Both the position numbers and the translations under genes were made by a program. DNA of 64,000 nt from Sebastes aleutianus (Eukaryota > Chordata > Actinopteri > Perciformes > Sebastidae). Below, in pieces: positions 47,525 through 60,849 of the stretch. The notes beneath the pieces are model-generated. The model searched no databases. It saw only the letters and a program-made list of their open reading frames with translations, and had not been told where the DNA came from. The stretch covers positions 27,931,253 to 27,995,252 of the forward strand of contig CAKAKS010000068.1 of NCBI GenBank assembly GCA_916700875.1. The letters are read 5' to 3'. Numbering within the stretch: the stretch's first letter is position 1; each line of letters starts with the position of its first letter.

Positions 47525-49655
47525 TCGATGTGATCGGGTTGACTAAAAAGACACACAGTCTCACTTCAGGCTCATTTCATCCCTTAAGGGCATAATGAAA
47601 TGGAATTATACATTGGTTTAAACACTGAGAATTCAGTTTTAGCCAAAAATGCAACTATCAGCTGAATCTACTGTGAACAGATACAATTTAAAAATAATGA
47701 GTTATTTAGTCTTATTCATAACTGTAACTGAAAGAGCCAATCTGCAATCATATCTATTTGCCTTTTCATTACAGAGGGAAATATGCTGTTATTTTCTTTC
47801 AGTCAGTAAGTGTTTAATTTTCGCCGAGCATCTCTGCAATCACACAGGTAGCAGTTCCACCTACTCTGTCTTCCACTAACAAGGTCGGCCACTAATTCAT
47901 CATCACTGCGGCGTTTGGAGGAGCTCTTTAAGAGCAAACTGATTAGGGGAAATATATGAGAAGACCCTCTTTATGAAAACACAAGTCAATTTGTCTCCAT
48001 AAACAATACAGGGTGTACTCTACCTATGAGTAAAGTAAGATAAATGAAGAAATGATGCATTAGAGTGCATATGTTTATATGTTTTTCTCTACTGCTACTG
48101 CCTATTTCACACAGAAAGGAGAGCAAAGCGAGCTGTTTATTAAAAAAACACTTTACCTGGTGGGCTTTTTTGGCAGAGTGAAGTGCCAAAAGTTGAGATT
48201 CAGAGTCCCAAGTGGGTGTCAGCTGTTTTAATTCTCATCCAGTCAGTCACAGAAAGAGGGTGGATTTCAAGCTTTACAAAAACAAACAAAAAGTTTTCTA
48301 GGAATAACCCAGATGGGTTGAGACCTGTGAACCTGTGCTACATTTCTGGCAGATACATATTTCATAGTTCATACTTTAGCTGGCAGATTGTCTAAAGGGG
48401 ATCTCACACACACACACACACACACTATCCCAAACCACACTGAGCGACAGATGTGTCAAGTTGTATTTTTACCGTTTAGCTCATCTAAGAGACGTTGGAT
48501 GCTAAGAGCTCACTTGGGTTTCTCAGGCTGCATGGTATGAACGTTTTGGTTTTATTGTTAGCAGCCAAGGATTCAACCTCACATGCTGCTCTTTCATCAG
48601 ACTAATACAAGGCACACGCCAACACTTTTTTTAAGTACTCCAACCTGGACATTGATCAAATCATTCATGCGTAAACAATGATATGAACGTCTTATGTATT
48701 ATGTAGGTATAGTTGTACTTGGCACTTGCCTAGGGGTGAAGAGGGCGCCAATTAGACTCTGAGTAGGGAAGGTATCGATCACTCTGAAACCCCATATAAC
48801 TTTAATTGCCCCCTTAAAATGGCAGCATATTTGAACCTATGGGATATAAATAAACCAGTGGTGGCTCTGCACACCTCGTAGAGTTCTGACCTGCATATGG
48901 CGCCCATCCAGTCTGGCACACTGCCTGTAATAGCAGCTCAATAGTAACAGCAGCTAAGAGAGATAGTATTGGAAATTGTATTGGGTATGTACGATGAGCA
49001 CAGTGAAGCTCTGAATGTTGGGATATGACGTAAGATCACATTAATTGGGGCGTATATAGTGATATTAGTAGGCCTACACTAATAATTTTCTTATGTTAAC
49101 ACAAGTTCTGTGGTGGCTCAAGAAACACTAGGCCTATAGCTAGAAATTATGAAATTACAAAATCATTCAAACTACTCCACATAGGTCTGACAGATCCTTT
49201 CTTTAATGTTCCTCTCTCTCTCTCACTGTCTAGACCAACGCTTTACAGCCATTTTCATGCATTTTAATGCCTAGATATAACATCTGACGATCATCCAGAA
49301 TTCATAGAACCATAATTAAATACATAACTCCTGTTTTAATGTCTATACGGACCAGTAACTGTGTTTCACTCACGTGTCCTGAAACATCTTTCTTACTAAA
49401 TGAAAATGAAAGCATTAATAGTGACTTCAGTCCCCCTGACTCTCAACCTTTCCTGATGGCCACACTGTGGGTCAGACCTGCTAGCTTAATGTTATCTTAC
49501 TGAGGCTTCAGCAGATGAAGCAATGCTGGAAAGCAGGGTGGTGCCGGTCCACGTGTCCAGGAAGATTTCAATGTCCAAGACAAAAGGCAAACATTCCGGT
49601 CCAATATTATCTATGTTTGTTGAGCTTAAAAACAACTGAATGAATGACATCATCA
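47525..49655. other. Unassigned noncoding stretch with CA and CT repeats
   Basis: A CA repeat lies at 48405-48425 and a short CT run at 49211-49224. No exon was recognised. The longest ATG frame is 76 codons (47649-47879). Confidence 0.45.
48405..48425. repeat. (CA)10 microsatellite
   Basis: A perfect CA dinucleotide run of 21 nt. Confidence 0.95.
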
Positions 49656-49665
49656 AGGCATGTAG

Positions 49666-49968
49666 ATCCATTATCTGTAACCGCTTGTCCTATTCATAGT
49701 CGCGGGGGGGGGCTGGAGCCAATCCCAGCTGACATTGGGCGAAGGCGGAGTACACCCTGGAAAGGTCGCCAAACTGTCACAGGGCTGACACATAGAGACA
49801 GACAACCATTCACACTCACATTCACACCTACGGGCAATTTAGAGTCAACCAGTAACCTAATCTGCATGTCTTTGGACTGTGAGAGGAAGCCGGAGAACCC
49901 AGAGAAAACCCACGCTAACACTAAGAGAACTTGCAAACTCCACACAGAAGGGCCCCGAGCCAGGGCAT
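49666..49968 (+). repeat. Vertebrate dispersed repeat, probably LINE-derived
   Basis: CATTATCTGTAACCGCTTGT, then GGGGCTGGAGCCAATCCCAG, then ACAACCATTCACACTCACAT, then TTGCAAACTCCACACAGAAG is a well-known block order in fish genomes. The copy is well preserved, and it explains the 145-codon plus frame at 49644-50081 and the 83-codon minus frame, neither of which is a gene. A fragment in the opposite orientation lies at 6660-6745. A G9 run at 49704-49712 interrupts it. The exact LINE clade is uncertain. Confidence 0.75.
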
Positions 49969-49974
49969 GTAGAT

Positions 49975-52900
49975 ATTTTTTTTTATTGAAAAGTAGGATT
50001 CTTTTGCTTTTACAATATATTCAAAATAAAGTAAGTCCCGTCAATAGACTCACATGCATAATAATGTTCATAACATTTTAATGCTGCTGCAGACTTGAAC
50101 TCAAATAATTCCCGTTCGCTGTAGTCCTGATCCCAGATAAAAATAAAATAGCCTAGCCTAAAAACTCTTTGAAAACAAATAAAAGAATAACCATAACCTA
50201 TTGCTGGCTCATATCATTTTGCTTCTTAAAACCACCTGGGCAACATCCACTACCTTTACCTGTGGGTCGCTGAACTGCAGCAGCTTGCACTCGTCTGGTG
50301 TCCACACCACACAGACAGCGTTGCTGCTGCGGCGCTGCTGTCAGCTCTATCTTTCTACATTGAGTTTGCCTTTTGATAATGGCCATCAATAATAGGATAA
50401 TTCATTTCATTTATATTTTGTTTAGACAGAATAAGGTTTGCGAGCCTGTAGCCGCGCTGCTCATGCAGATATGATGACCGGGGACATTTAAATATGTCAG
50501 ACTTCAATAATGGTAATGGAAACCCTGAATGGTAGGGAGTCAAGTAGATTTGCCCCAAACACTATGGCACTGATCAACACTGTAAAATAGTGCTAGTAGT
50601 AATGTAGTATTTCTACTACGTCTAGACAATAGTTTAATAAAGTCATGTACATGTAATTCACTCAACAATGTGAATTCAGTGTTAAGTTATTCTTTAATGT
50701 GGTGAAAGAGTTACAAATTGTGATTTAGCAAACAACATTTTCATGACAAATATTAATGGAACGTCATCTCAGCCTATTTGAGATCCCAGATGTTTCACTG
50801 CGGGATAATGATGTGATGGTAATGACTTCAGATTTTTCCTGGGCCTGTCCTCCCTAAAGCTTGATTTAAGGATTAGACTTGCAAGCTGGTGCTGGGCGAG
50901 CTGGAGAATTTCCATGATTATCAGGTTACTACAGTCAAGGTTTAATCAATTTAATTATCTGTTTTATGATAGGGACACTGGCTGTGGTTACATGGGCTTA
51001 TTTTGCCATCTGAATGTGATCAATCCAAGTGACAACCACTGGAATATTTACATGAACACTATATAAAATTATCGAAATGTGTCTGACCTGGAGTAAACAT
51101 TTAAAGATACATGTTTTTTTTTTAAAATCCCCCACAGCTAATATTTGGAAAAGATGAACCTGCACCAAACGCCTGGTCCTATCATTGGTTTACTGCTGTG
51201 CTTATACAGAGGTGATCTCCCTGAAACATCTGTAAGAAATGTCATCATTTCATAACTGACTTCCCAGAGAAAAAATGACAAACAATGGAAAAAAAAATGG
51301 TGTTTCCCAGGTGAACATCTTGTGCAGAGTCCATTTATTCCAGAAGTAGAAAGTAACCAGAAAGAATATTTACATGACATTCTTTGAAATTAGTTTGAAA
51401 GGTTTTAACGAAACCAAGGTTCAAACAAAACTAAATCCCTTCAGAATGAGCCTTTTTACTCCGATTGTAGTGTTTGCATGTTTCCCATCGGGCTCTCAGT
51501 CAGACTATTGCTGAGCAAAAAAAAGACTCCTCATGGGCACATAAATACAGAAATATGGTAAACAGAAGGCTGATTTCAGTAAGCTTGCAATTTTCCGTAA
51601 AAACGCTATCATGTTAGACGTTTTATAATCACAGTCCTGAAGCGCTAATGGTTTGACTGCTGTGTTTTAGTAAAGTAGGACACATAGTCCTTTCTTGGAG
51701 TTGTACAGCCCACAGCTATACTGAAGAAGGAAACAATCAGAGTCTGCATTTCGCCTTTTGATGAATGTAATTATGTGTCTGCTCCAAATGCCTTCAGGTC
51801 TGCGTGGAGCCGCTAGTGTGATGCATTTTTCTTTATCGCTGTTTACTTTGAAATTGGGGATGTTTTTTTGCTGATTGGATGAACGAGATACACAAAGCTG
51901 TACGCAGCAGTTTGTGCACACAGATTAGAGTAGTACTAATGTAAGCTGCCATATTTTAAGGCACCCACACAAAAATACAAACAACGCAATGAGTTATTTA
52001 CAGTATTGTAGCGTACTAGAGAAAGCTATTTGAGCATGGTGTTTAATGTAACAGTGTTTTTAGTGGGGTGATGGATACTGTCTTAGTAAATGTCATGATG
52101 CCATTCAGCATATTTATGATCTCAGTGGCTGGTGATAAATAACCAGGTGATAAGGAGAGAGTCTAGATAATAGACAGTGCATTATTCAGATATACAGAGC
52201 TCAGACCTCCATGTAGGCTACATAAATAGAAGCAGTGAGAGACAGACGCACAGAGAGGCACACAAAAGCCACTCACATTCCACCTCGGCTTGTTAGGCTT
52301 GAAGCCTTGTTAGGATAAATGATCCAAGAAGGAATCTCACTGTAACAGCTGCAGCATGGTGCATTATCATATATCTACACTTGCATCTTTACAGCTAGAT
52401 CTGCGTTATCCTTCACTTGATCTGCATATTTGCAATCCCATGCTGATACTGATGCTTTTAAGGGCACAATCTGTAATTCAAATGTAGACAAACAAAACAA
52501 CAACACAATTCATCACACAGGGTTTAAAGCAGCCCCAGTGTATCCTAGGGATTCCACCCTTATTGGACAATTCTGCACCTTACGATTTACCTCCAGTGTC
52601 AGTGTCAATGTGAGAAGTAGTGTGACCTTTATGTACCGTAGCAAAGGAGAAGGTGAGGTTGGTGTAGCATGTCAGGAAGGGTATCAGAGGTGGTGTCCTG
52701 TCACAGACCTGCAATGAACTTTAACATTTTAATGAACCATATTCACAATCTTCCCCTACCCATCACCACGTATTTTAGTTGCCTATAGTCTTAACCATAC
52801 GTTAGCCATTGATTATGTGCCCTAACCTTTACGTTCAAGAATTTCAAAATTGTTGGCAATGGACATAAAAATTACTGTCATCAAACATAATCCGGGGTTT

Positions 52901-54830
52901 CGCAGAATCATACAATTTTGACGTTCTAGTTGACAGGGTTGATTTAAACATGCCACCAGTTTCACATCGACTGACAAGGATGAACACCAGACAATAACTG
53001 TGTTTGTATGTTTGATTTTTCAACATCAGGACTTGAAGCTCTGCAGTGACATATTTTTTCTTTTCACCCTTCGGTAACATATTATTCTCAATGAAAGAAA
53101 CTTGCCCATATACTGAACGGAACAAACAGCTTTATTTTAGAGTTTTAGGGCCGTCGGTTATGTTCATGATAAAAAAATGTGCACCTCCTTGTGAACAGGT
53201 GGCATTCATTATACATATACTGTATATTCATTCAACATGTTGAGCTGGTGTTAGGAAGATAAACAGGTCAAAATTCCCTCTCTATCATCTATTTTATATT
53301 GCTGTCAAAACATCTCCTACAAACATCTGTATTTATTAAATTTTCTCGCCAAAAATTAAGTTTTACAAGATTTAATTTGAAAACATCATGATAAAGTTAT
53401 AATTTTCCTTCGTCTAATAGTCATTTTTACTGATTAGAGCCTGAATGCATCATGATGACTCAATGCAACCTCCGTTAAGGAGCCGTTAGCTCTACAGTAC
53501 TCTGCTGCCCACCGGCTGCTAACAGTTAACGTTAACTAGCTTTCCTCCTGCCGATGTCAACATGGATTTGTTGTTCACATGTAGCATTATCAGGGAAAAA
53601 AAGGGTGCGTCCCCTTGATGCGTCGATAGTGAGTTTACTGCGTCCTTTTGGATTTTAGACACCATTATTCTCGAGCCCTGACGGTACTTACGGTACCTGC
53701 GGCGCTGTCGAAAAAACAATAACTCGTGACATCCTTAGGCCCATGTGAAGTTATGAGATAGATCTGAAAGACAGGATGACAGAGTTACAATAACATTAAA
53801 AGACATCATCCAGGGACTGACTAGCTCGAGGTACGCAGCTCCTCAGTAGTGTTGTTTTTTTCCCACTCCAGTTGCTAAACCACCTTTTTCAGGATGTGTT
53901 AAACATGTTGCACATTTCCAACATGTCTTCATCTCTGCTATGATTGAAAAAGACTTAAAACAGTAATGTTAGCCAACCGCAATTGGCATTGTCAACCCTT
54001 GGAGTTTCACGATAAAGGTCCACCACTCAACATTACTTCACATTAAAATGAATGAATGGTTAAATACATACAGGAAGTGATGAGCAACAACAATAAATAT
54101 CACAATTAGCTCACTGCAGCAAATTATTAGAACACAACAGGAATTGTTAACATAGTTAATGTGGATCGTGATGATTGTTTCGTGATGCTTTTATGTTTGC
54201 ATCTGTAGTTCTTTGGCATTTATTTTCAATAATCAGTCAGCATGCATACAAAGTGCATATTTTTCATCTAAGATAATCGTATGCATGTTCAAAAAAGAAT
54301 GATTAAGCCTTTGATGTCTCCATGGTGTCCATTATGACTTTACCAATAACTCTTTAGAACATTCCTCTAGATCTGAGGCTCCACTGATTAGGAAGCAACT
54401 TTCTGCTTCAGCTCTGAGGGAGAAAAAGTGATTGATTTACTAGTTTCACCAAAGAAGAAAAACTCCTCTTGTGGGTTTAAATTAGATGATCACAGACTCT
54501 AATCCACTCAGTCTGCTGTATTTATTTTTTTTTTCTTATCGCACAAAAATAATTTCAAAGTTTCCACAGGGTGCTTTTATATGAGCTCTTGGCTGGATGC
54601 TGAATAATTTATTCGGATGTTTGGAGAGAGAAATGATGATGATTTTGTGGCTCTGACACCAGGACTGTCAGACTTCTGGATCTAAAATAAGAATCAGAGG
54701 CACTGAAAGAATTAATGTGACGCCTTCATGCTCTTTGATCATCATCTTGTTCCCTCTAAATAGTGTAATTGGCAGAAAGACTTTGTGTTTCATTTTTGTG
54801 ATGTTTTTGGCTCATGTATGTTGCAACGAA
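49975..54830. other. Unassigned noncoding stretch
   Basis: No exon, RNA gene or recognised repeat. ATG frames reach 95 codons (52430-52717, plus) and 93 codons (52844-53125, minus), without domains. Short homopolymer runs only. Confidence 0.45.
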
Positions 54831-54837
54831 ATTTTAC

Positions 54838-55380
54838 ATGATTATAGTTAATTATAGTTGGGCTCAGTTTTAAAGCTAGAGTGAAGATACTGGCATCATA
54901 TTAAACTGGAAAACCTAAAGAATCCATTAGTACCAACCATGTCATACTAGCTTGTCGAGAAAGAGGCTAAATAACACTCCAAACTTACACTCAATTTTGG
55001 TGAGGAAAAACTGGCATGGCCATATTCAAAGGGGTCTTTTGACCTCCGACCTCAAGATTTGTGAATGAAAATGGTTTCTATGGGTACCCACAAGTCTCCC
55101 CTTTACAGACATGCCAGCTTTATGATGCGATTTATGCTAAATGCAGTATCTGCGAGGGTTTCTGGACAATATTTGTCATTGTTTTGTGTTGTTAATTGAT
55201 TTCCAATAATACGTATATACATACATTTGCATAAAGCCAGCATATTTGCCCCCTCCCATGTTGATAAGAGTATTAAATACTTGACAAATCTCCCTTTAAT
55301 TAAGGTCCATTTTGAACAGATGAAAAATGTGTGATTAATTTGCGATTAGTCGTGATTAACTATCTTAATCTATATAGATT
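54838..55380 (+). repeat. CGATTAGTCGTGATTAA repeat family, longer copy
   Basis: From GGGCTCAGTTTTAAAGCTAG (54859) through CCATGTCATACTAGCTTGTC, ATGGGTACCCACAAGTCTCC and GAGGGTTTCTGGACAATATT to TTTGCGATTAGTCGTGATTA (55338-55357), this follows a percomorph nonautonomous DNA element. The right third matches 45113-45491. A central piece present at 45132-45225 is missing here at about 55130. There is no coding capacity. Confidence 0.7.
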
Positions 55381-55384
55381 GTAT

Positions 55385-56745
55385 TGTATGCACCCTCTTT
55401 TTTTTCTTTTAATGTTTTTTTTTTTTACTCCTCAAGTCAATATTCTCGCAATAAATCCATCCTCCTTCCTTTTAAGCAGCAGAGATTTAGACAGCCTGTG
55501 TGTCAGAAAACAGAGCCGTTCTTAACTATAGTATGGTTTTCAAATTCAAACAGGATTATTTTTTTCTTTTGAGTCTCTCATTCACTTGCTCTCTGCCTCA
55601 CACGCGCACACATATACTCACACGCCACAGTAGGAAGCCCCTGGGGACGTTACACCATTGGGACACGCATGTTCCACGGTGCCAAATGAGCTCTCAGAAG
55701 CAGAAAGTGTGTCAGTCGTTGCTTGGCTCTGGAGGCTGAGGGCCCTGTAGAGCTCATATTCCATCAAAGCAGAGCTGACATCAGAAATCCCTTTCATTTA
55801 GACCAGGCACTTTCACACAAACATAGAGAGCTACAAATTTAGTGTGGTAAGATGGCCTGCTCTGTGTTTGATGTGAAGCTGTATTGAATTAGCTCCGGTC
55901 CCAAAACGAAATTGCTTCACAAGATGTTCTTTAATAAAGTTACAAAAGGCGGCTTTGTAACTTGGCTGTTCATTTTTGCAATAACCTTAAATTTTTAAGC
56001 AACACGAAATCAGTCATGTCGAGCTGCAGCTTGTAGGGTTACGCAAAGCAAGGTATGGCAGCAATGACAAAGAGATGAAGATTTAGAGTTATGCAGTTGT
56101 TATAAAACATCTGCAAGGCAACTTTGAAGGCGTTTCCCAGGGGACCATGACGCGTCTGAGGGAATATGGAACTTCATCTGTGTATCGATCGGTGGTGTAA
56201 AACAAATTGCTGCTCTGGGGGTAGTACTTTTTGATGGTTCAATTTTGATTGAGAGTTTTATGGGCTTACGTGATGATTTGGTCAAACAAAGATGCTGCGG
56301 GAATAGCCATGCCACTGGTATTAGTATTAGGACAAGGGGTGGACATTTCTTGCTGTTTATTAATGTTAAAAAACAAAGGCAGACTTTGTTGTTGACCTCA
56401 TGACTAGTTTAAAGATAAAGACCGAGATAATTTTTTTTTTTGGTCATTCATTACATCCCTCTCAAACATCAGAAATAGAATCCATCATCAGTCTAATAAT
56501 CTTCGTGGCTCTTCAGATGGTGTGGAAACCGAAACAGTGTCCCAAAAGGACTTTTAGTTCTAGTTCTAGTTCCTGAATTTAGAATTTAGCTTGGTTCCAT
56601 TTAGTTCCTGGAACATTTTGGTCGTAAAAGGGCTATTTCCTACTTTGTTTTGAATCCAACTTAAAAAGGAAATTTCTTACATTACATTACTTGTTCACTC
56701 AATTTATTTTTTCCTAATGTCATGGAATTCCTCAAAATTCAGTGT
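55385..56745. other. Unassigned noncoding stretch
   Basis: No exon was recognised. A T-rich run lies at 55419-55428 and a tandem AGTTCTAGTTCTAGTTCCTG stretch at about 56555-56574. The longest ATG frame is 79 codons (55500-55739). Confidence 0.45.
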
Positions 56746-56751
56746 AAAACC

Positions 56752-57178
56752 AACCCGTTCTCACTCCCAACGTTTGGTAAGTGCCACTCAGCATCGGATA
56801 CCGATGCATGGTATAGCGACTGTAAGCAACGAACCAGGCTTTCAACTAACGGCAATATAAACCCACCTGCGACGTTAATCTGCGGTCAGAGCTTGTGACA
56901 TATTACAACGTGAGAGTCCGCTCAGGGCACATGGGAGGGGGTGTGGATGGGTTAGCAAACACAGGACTTACACCCAGGAGACGACTGTTTGTGTCCTGTG
57001 TGAAACTAAAAGTAGCGTGAGTCATCTGATTGCTAGTCCCACGAGCCGTCAGTCACGTGAGTCATACATCAGTGAAGTTAACGCCAACCACGACTGTTTC
57101 AGTAGGTGGTTGTGTTGCCTAAACCTAACATTCTGTAAAAACAGAAGTTTATTTTGAAAAGACTGTTGGTAAAATAAA
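56752..57178 (+). repeat. Composite repeat with TTGCCTAAACCTAAC module
   Basis: The left part reads CCGTTCTCACTCCCAACGTT, then GTAAGTGCCACTCAGCATCG and CAACGAACCAGGCTTTCAAC, a percomorph block with ends unlike those of the 18-kb element. It continues into a tRNA-like stretch (56943-57002) and then TGTGTTGCCTAAACCTAACA...TTTATTTTGAAAAGACTGTT, shared with 18303-18350 and 45494-45560. Thus the same interior is joined to different flanks. Confidence 0.6.
56943..57002 (+). other. tRNA-like module, third copy
   Basis: GTGGATGGGTTAGCAAACAC, then AGGACTTACACCCAGGAGAC, then TGTTTGTGTCCTGTGTG parallels 18153-18218 and 47296-47355. The B-box-like core is GTTTGTGTCC at 56987-56996. A functional tRNA is not expected. 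Confidence 0.3.
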
Positions 57179-57181
57179 TTC

Positions 57182-57978
57182 CATATTCAAAGAGGATGGC
57201 ATAGTTCAATTTTTTTTATATCTTAAGACCATGAATCACTTTCAGCCTAACAACTGAAAAAGAGAGAGAGAAAGCAAAGAAAGAGAGACAGGAGGTAAAG
57301 TAAATAAAAAAATAATGCAAAGATGCAGAGCAGCAGCTGAAAATAAGGAGCAAAGTGACAACGTGACAGATGGAAGCACTCACAGCTCACAGCATGTCTC
57401 CAGCAGAGAGATGTGTCCTCATTGACATTGTCATGAGAGCCATGACGCATTGTTATCGGGCTGTAGTTTGCATAACTGCAGTCACGATGGCCTCAACCGT
57501 GTCACTGTGCATGCACAATGTTTACAGTATGTGGGTGCTGGTTTTATGGAGACAACAACTATATAAAGGACATTTCTGAGATGTTAAATTTATCGTACAC
57601 ATGCAAAGTCACATTTAATCTCATTTGTGTTGTTTGGGATTGATTTATAAACCACGACATCGCCGTTACATCCAAAAATACTCTTTGCACATGTGGTGTT
57701 GAGTGATTCACAGTCTGTTCCTTTTTTTTTTTTTCTACAGTGACACGTTTCTTAAATATAACATGCAGGCTTTTGCAGTTAAAATATTGAACTAAAAAAA
57801 AATCAGCAGCAATGTTCAACAATCATCAAAGAAGTCGGTTTTATAAAAAGAAGAAAAAAAAACATTCTCCACAGCGTTGATCATGATGCAATGCAGTGAC
57901 AAGAGCTAGTGAAGTGAGACCCCCCCCCTCACCCACTCTTTCTCTCACCACTTCTCTTATGCGCTGATCCACAGCTTT
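57182..57978. other. Unassigned noncoding stretch
   Basis: A purine-rich GAGAGAGAGAAAGC run lies at 57260-57290, a 13-T run at 57722-57734 and a C9 run at 57920-57928. No exon. The longest ATG frame is 87 codons (57559-57822, minus). Confidence 0.45.
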
Positions 57979-57981
57979 CTG

Positions 57982-58045
57982 TCCTCCATTCTCAATTAGG
58001 ATTCAGGTAATGGGTTCATGACCTGCTCTTCATAACAACAGATGC
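57982..58045 (+). repeat. Partner of the 65-bp inverted pair at 34735-34799
   Basis: TCCTCCATTCTCAATTAGGA, then TTCAGGTAATGGGTTCATGA, then CCTGCTCTTCATAACAACAG matches the minus strand of 34735-34799 with about six differences. No known family was recognised. Confidence 0.75.
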
Positions 58046-58049
58046 ATAC

Positions 58050-59030
58050 TGCAGGTTATTACTGAGCTGTGACTTCAGCATTGAGCTTTGTGTTTTTGTA
58101 TGTTGCACATAATGCCTGTAACTATAGTGTCTTTCAAAGGAATCACAATTCTTTCCTTCTTTATGGGCGAACTGAGGGTGAACCACTTATTCTCAAGTAT
58201 GAGACTAGATTACAGAATAGAACAACATTGATTGAATCACATACTCAGAAATCTTCCCTCCCGGTGCTGTGACCAGCAGAACTGTATCATTTACAGTGCA
58301 TTTGCAGATACTGTACGGCAGTTGCACTCTGCTGCTAATGACTTTTGGAGCTCTACTTTCCCCTGATGTTAGTCTCTGTCCTGAATACAGTCTTTTTTAA
58401 TGTCTTTTTCTAATGACTCCCTCATCCCAGTGGTTTCCATCACACTGGACCCAGAGCTGATTATTCGTGGCTCTGCAGAGAACGTTTGATTTATGAGTGG
58501 TTTATTCTTTTTGTACCACCTCTCCCGTTAGCCGAGCTACGGTAGCGAGCAGCATCTGTGATCAACTCTGAGTCACAATAATTGTCTCCTCAATTAGTAT
58601 TCTTGGCTACATTTGAAAATGCTGTGTGCTACTTTTACACGTGTGCGATAGTGCACACTAATTACTAATCCACTCATTAGCTAGGATGTTAGTGCTCTCA
58701 CATATTTTATTAGTCTTTAAATGAGCACTGATAGATATGCTAAAAATATTGTGCTGACATTTTTTTTTATTCTTTTTCACATTTTTGGAAAATGCAAAAA
58801 AAAAGTGTGAGGTGTATGTGTGAGGCAGGAGATACTCAGTGACATGATAAGGGGGCGTTAACATTATTTAATTTATTTCGCCTCATGCAGGCGTGTAATA
58901 TTCACGTCTCAGCGACACAAAATGTGACACTGACACGCTTTCTTCCAGTGGACATGCAGGTCTATTACACGCTTTGCTGTGAGACTGGGATGGTGAGGCT
59001 GCTGTACTTACTGTAATTAGGCCTACAGTA
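58050..59030. other. Unassigned noncoding stretch
   Basis: No exon or repeat was recognised. ATG frames do not exceed 68 codons. Confidence 0.45.
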
Positions 59031-59034
59031 GTGC

Positions 59035-59405
59035 TAAGGGTCAGCATGCTCCCAATGACAATGTCTACATGCTGATGTTAAGCAGGTGTCAGCATGTTCA
59101 TTGTCTTAGTTTAGCATGTGAGCATGCATGCTAAGATTTACTAATTATCACTAAACACAAAGTAAAGGCTGATGGGGATGCTATTAGGTTTGCAGGTATT
59201 TGGTCATAAACCAAAGTATTGGACATATTGAAATGTTGGACTGATGGTGGCACTAGATGATGAATCAGGGGATCACCAAGGTTATTACAGTTCATCCTGA
59301 GAGGGACATGAATGTCTGGACTCATTTCGATGGCAATCAATCCACTAGTTGTTGAGATATTATAGTCTGGACCAAAGTGGTGGACCAAGCAATAGAGACA
59401 GACTC
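59035..59405 (-). repeat. Minus-strand copy of the 37.5-kb repeat family
   Basis: CTACATGCTGATGTTAAGCA, then TTAGTTTAGCATGTGAGCAT, then TATTTGGTCATAAACCAAAG, then GGGATCACCAAGGTTATTAC is, in reverse, the same block order as 36440-36584 and 37516-37929. The 85-codon minus frame inside is not a gene. Confidence 0.65.
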
Positions 59406-59409
59406 ATTT

Positions 59410-60595
59410 AATTTCCATCCATAAAGCCATATGGCTAACATGGCCAGAAATCTAAAATGATGCCAACCAATACATAAAAGCATGCAATATAAAGCACCCT
59501 CCTGCTGTTACTGTCACTATTGGTAAACTGATATAGATTCCAAATAGAATTGGATTGTGGAATAAAACCCGAGTTCTGAGGGAGATTTAATTCTACTTTC
59601 TTCTATGTTGTTGTGAAGAGAAACAAAAAAAGAAACAGGCTAAAGTATTTGTGCCAGGTGGTTTCCGAGGTCTATACATCCTAAAGCCACTCTACTGATT
59701 ATCCCACAGTCATGCTGCCTCCCCTGGGGAAAAGTAAAACAAGTTAATGGACTCCTGTCCACCACTAGGGAGCTGCACTGCTGCTCTGATATAGTTGTGA
59801 TTCTAGATGATGAATCTGATACTGAAATCACAGTTTCTCTGCTGCGTGCATGGGTGGATTTTAATTTCATCCAAAAATCTATGAGGGTAAAAAGAAGGCT
59901 TTTTTGAAGAGCGTAGAAAGCACAGATAAAGATAACACAATCCATCATCTCTGATCCAGGTAGGGTTTATTGCTGCTGACCTCTCCCTCTCTCTGGGGGG
60001 TGTAAGAGCCAGAGATTTGCTCAGAACTCAGCGGACCAGAGCCAGTCCAGCAGGCTGTGTGTTACTGGGTTAGAGGGCCTCCACTGGGACACACGCCGGC
60101 TATTAGTTCAGTCTCTTTGGAAGACAGAGAATTGAAGAGGGAGCGAGCAAATGTTAAAGTATAAGCTGTCAGGCAAGCTGTCAAAGAAATGAGGGGAATA
60201 TTGGATTTTTTTTGGTACATATGTGTGCTTCCTGTTTCATATGTTAGCATGTCTCTTCGGTTCCCTTGAGGTGAATGATTATGAGGTTTAGAGACAATGG
60301 TATATTGAGGTGACACACCACTGTGTCATGTCTGTCAGGGAGCAGATGTCTTTTTTTAGCACTTCTCCATGCTGGTGTCCCATCATCCCAGATGGATGCT
60401 GTCAAGCAGCTTAATGATGCCTGTTTTCCCTCATGGGCTCTGGCTGCAGCAGCAGTTTACATGCAGAGCAACAGTCAGACAAGCTGCAACACTCACCCGC
60501 ATGCCCACACTCACGCCTTATTTATGTTTGAGTGCTGTGTAATTATATAAACATAGCACTCTTGACAGCACAAATTAAGCCTTCTATAACTTGTA
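59410..60595. other. Unassigned noncoding stretch
   Basis: No exon or recognised repeat. The longest ATG frames are 102 codons (59640-59948, minus) and 84 codons (60062-60316, minus), without domains. Confidence 0.45.
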
Positions 60596-60659
60596 ACTAG
60601 AGGTGGGTGACACGAGGGGAATATAGATTGTGAAAATTATAATCTAATTTTCCCTGATA

Positions 60660-60805
60660 GTGATATGTAGAGTTCTTCCGATACTGATACCAGAATTAGA
60701 AATGACTCCGATAGAGCCTAACATGCTGGATTTGGTATCGGCGGGTACGCGAGTCTATGCACTGATTCGATATCACGTTATCATACAGTATCATTTATCG
60801 GCTCA
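60660..60805. repeat. Fish dispersed repeat (TTCTTCCGATACTGATACC type)
   Basis: AGTTCTTCCGATACTGATAC, then GGATTTGGTATCGGCGGGTA, then CGCGAGTCTATGCACTGATT and ATACAGTATCATTTATCGG match a common fish DNA-element sequence that I recall (CCGATACCGATACCAG...GGTATCGG). Only part of the element is present. Confidence 0.6.
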
Positions 60806-60849
60806 TTCACGCTACACAGGAACAACAGCATGTGTCACTTGCTGCGGTG

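Noticed and set aside
49644..50081. 145-codon plus-strand frame
   Set aside because: The first two thirds are a well-known dispersed repeat and the rest is AT-rich tail sequence.
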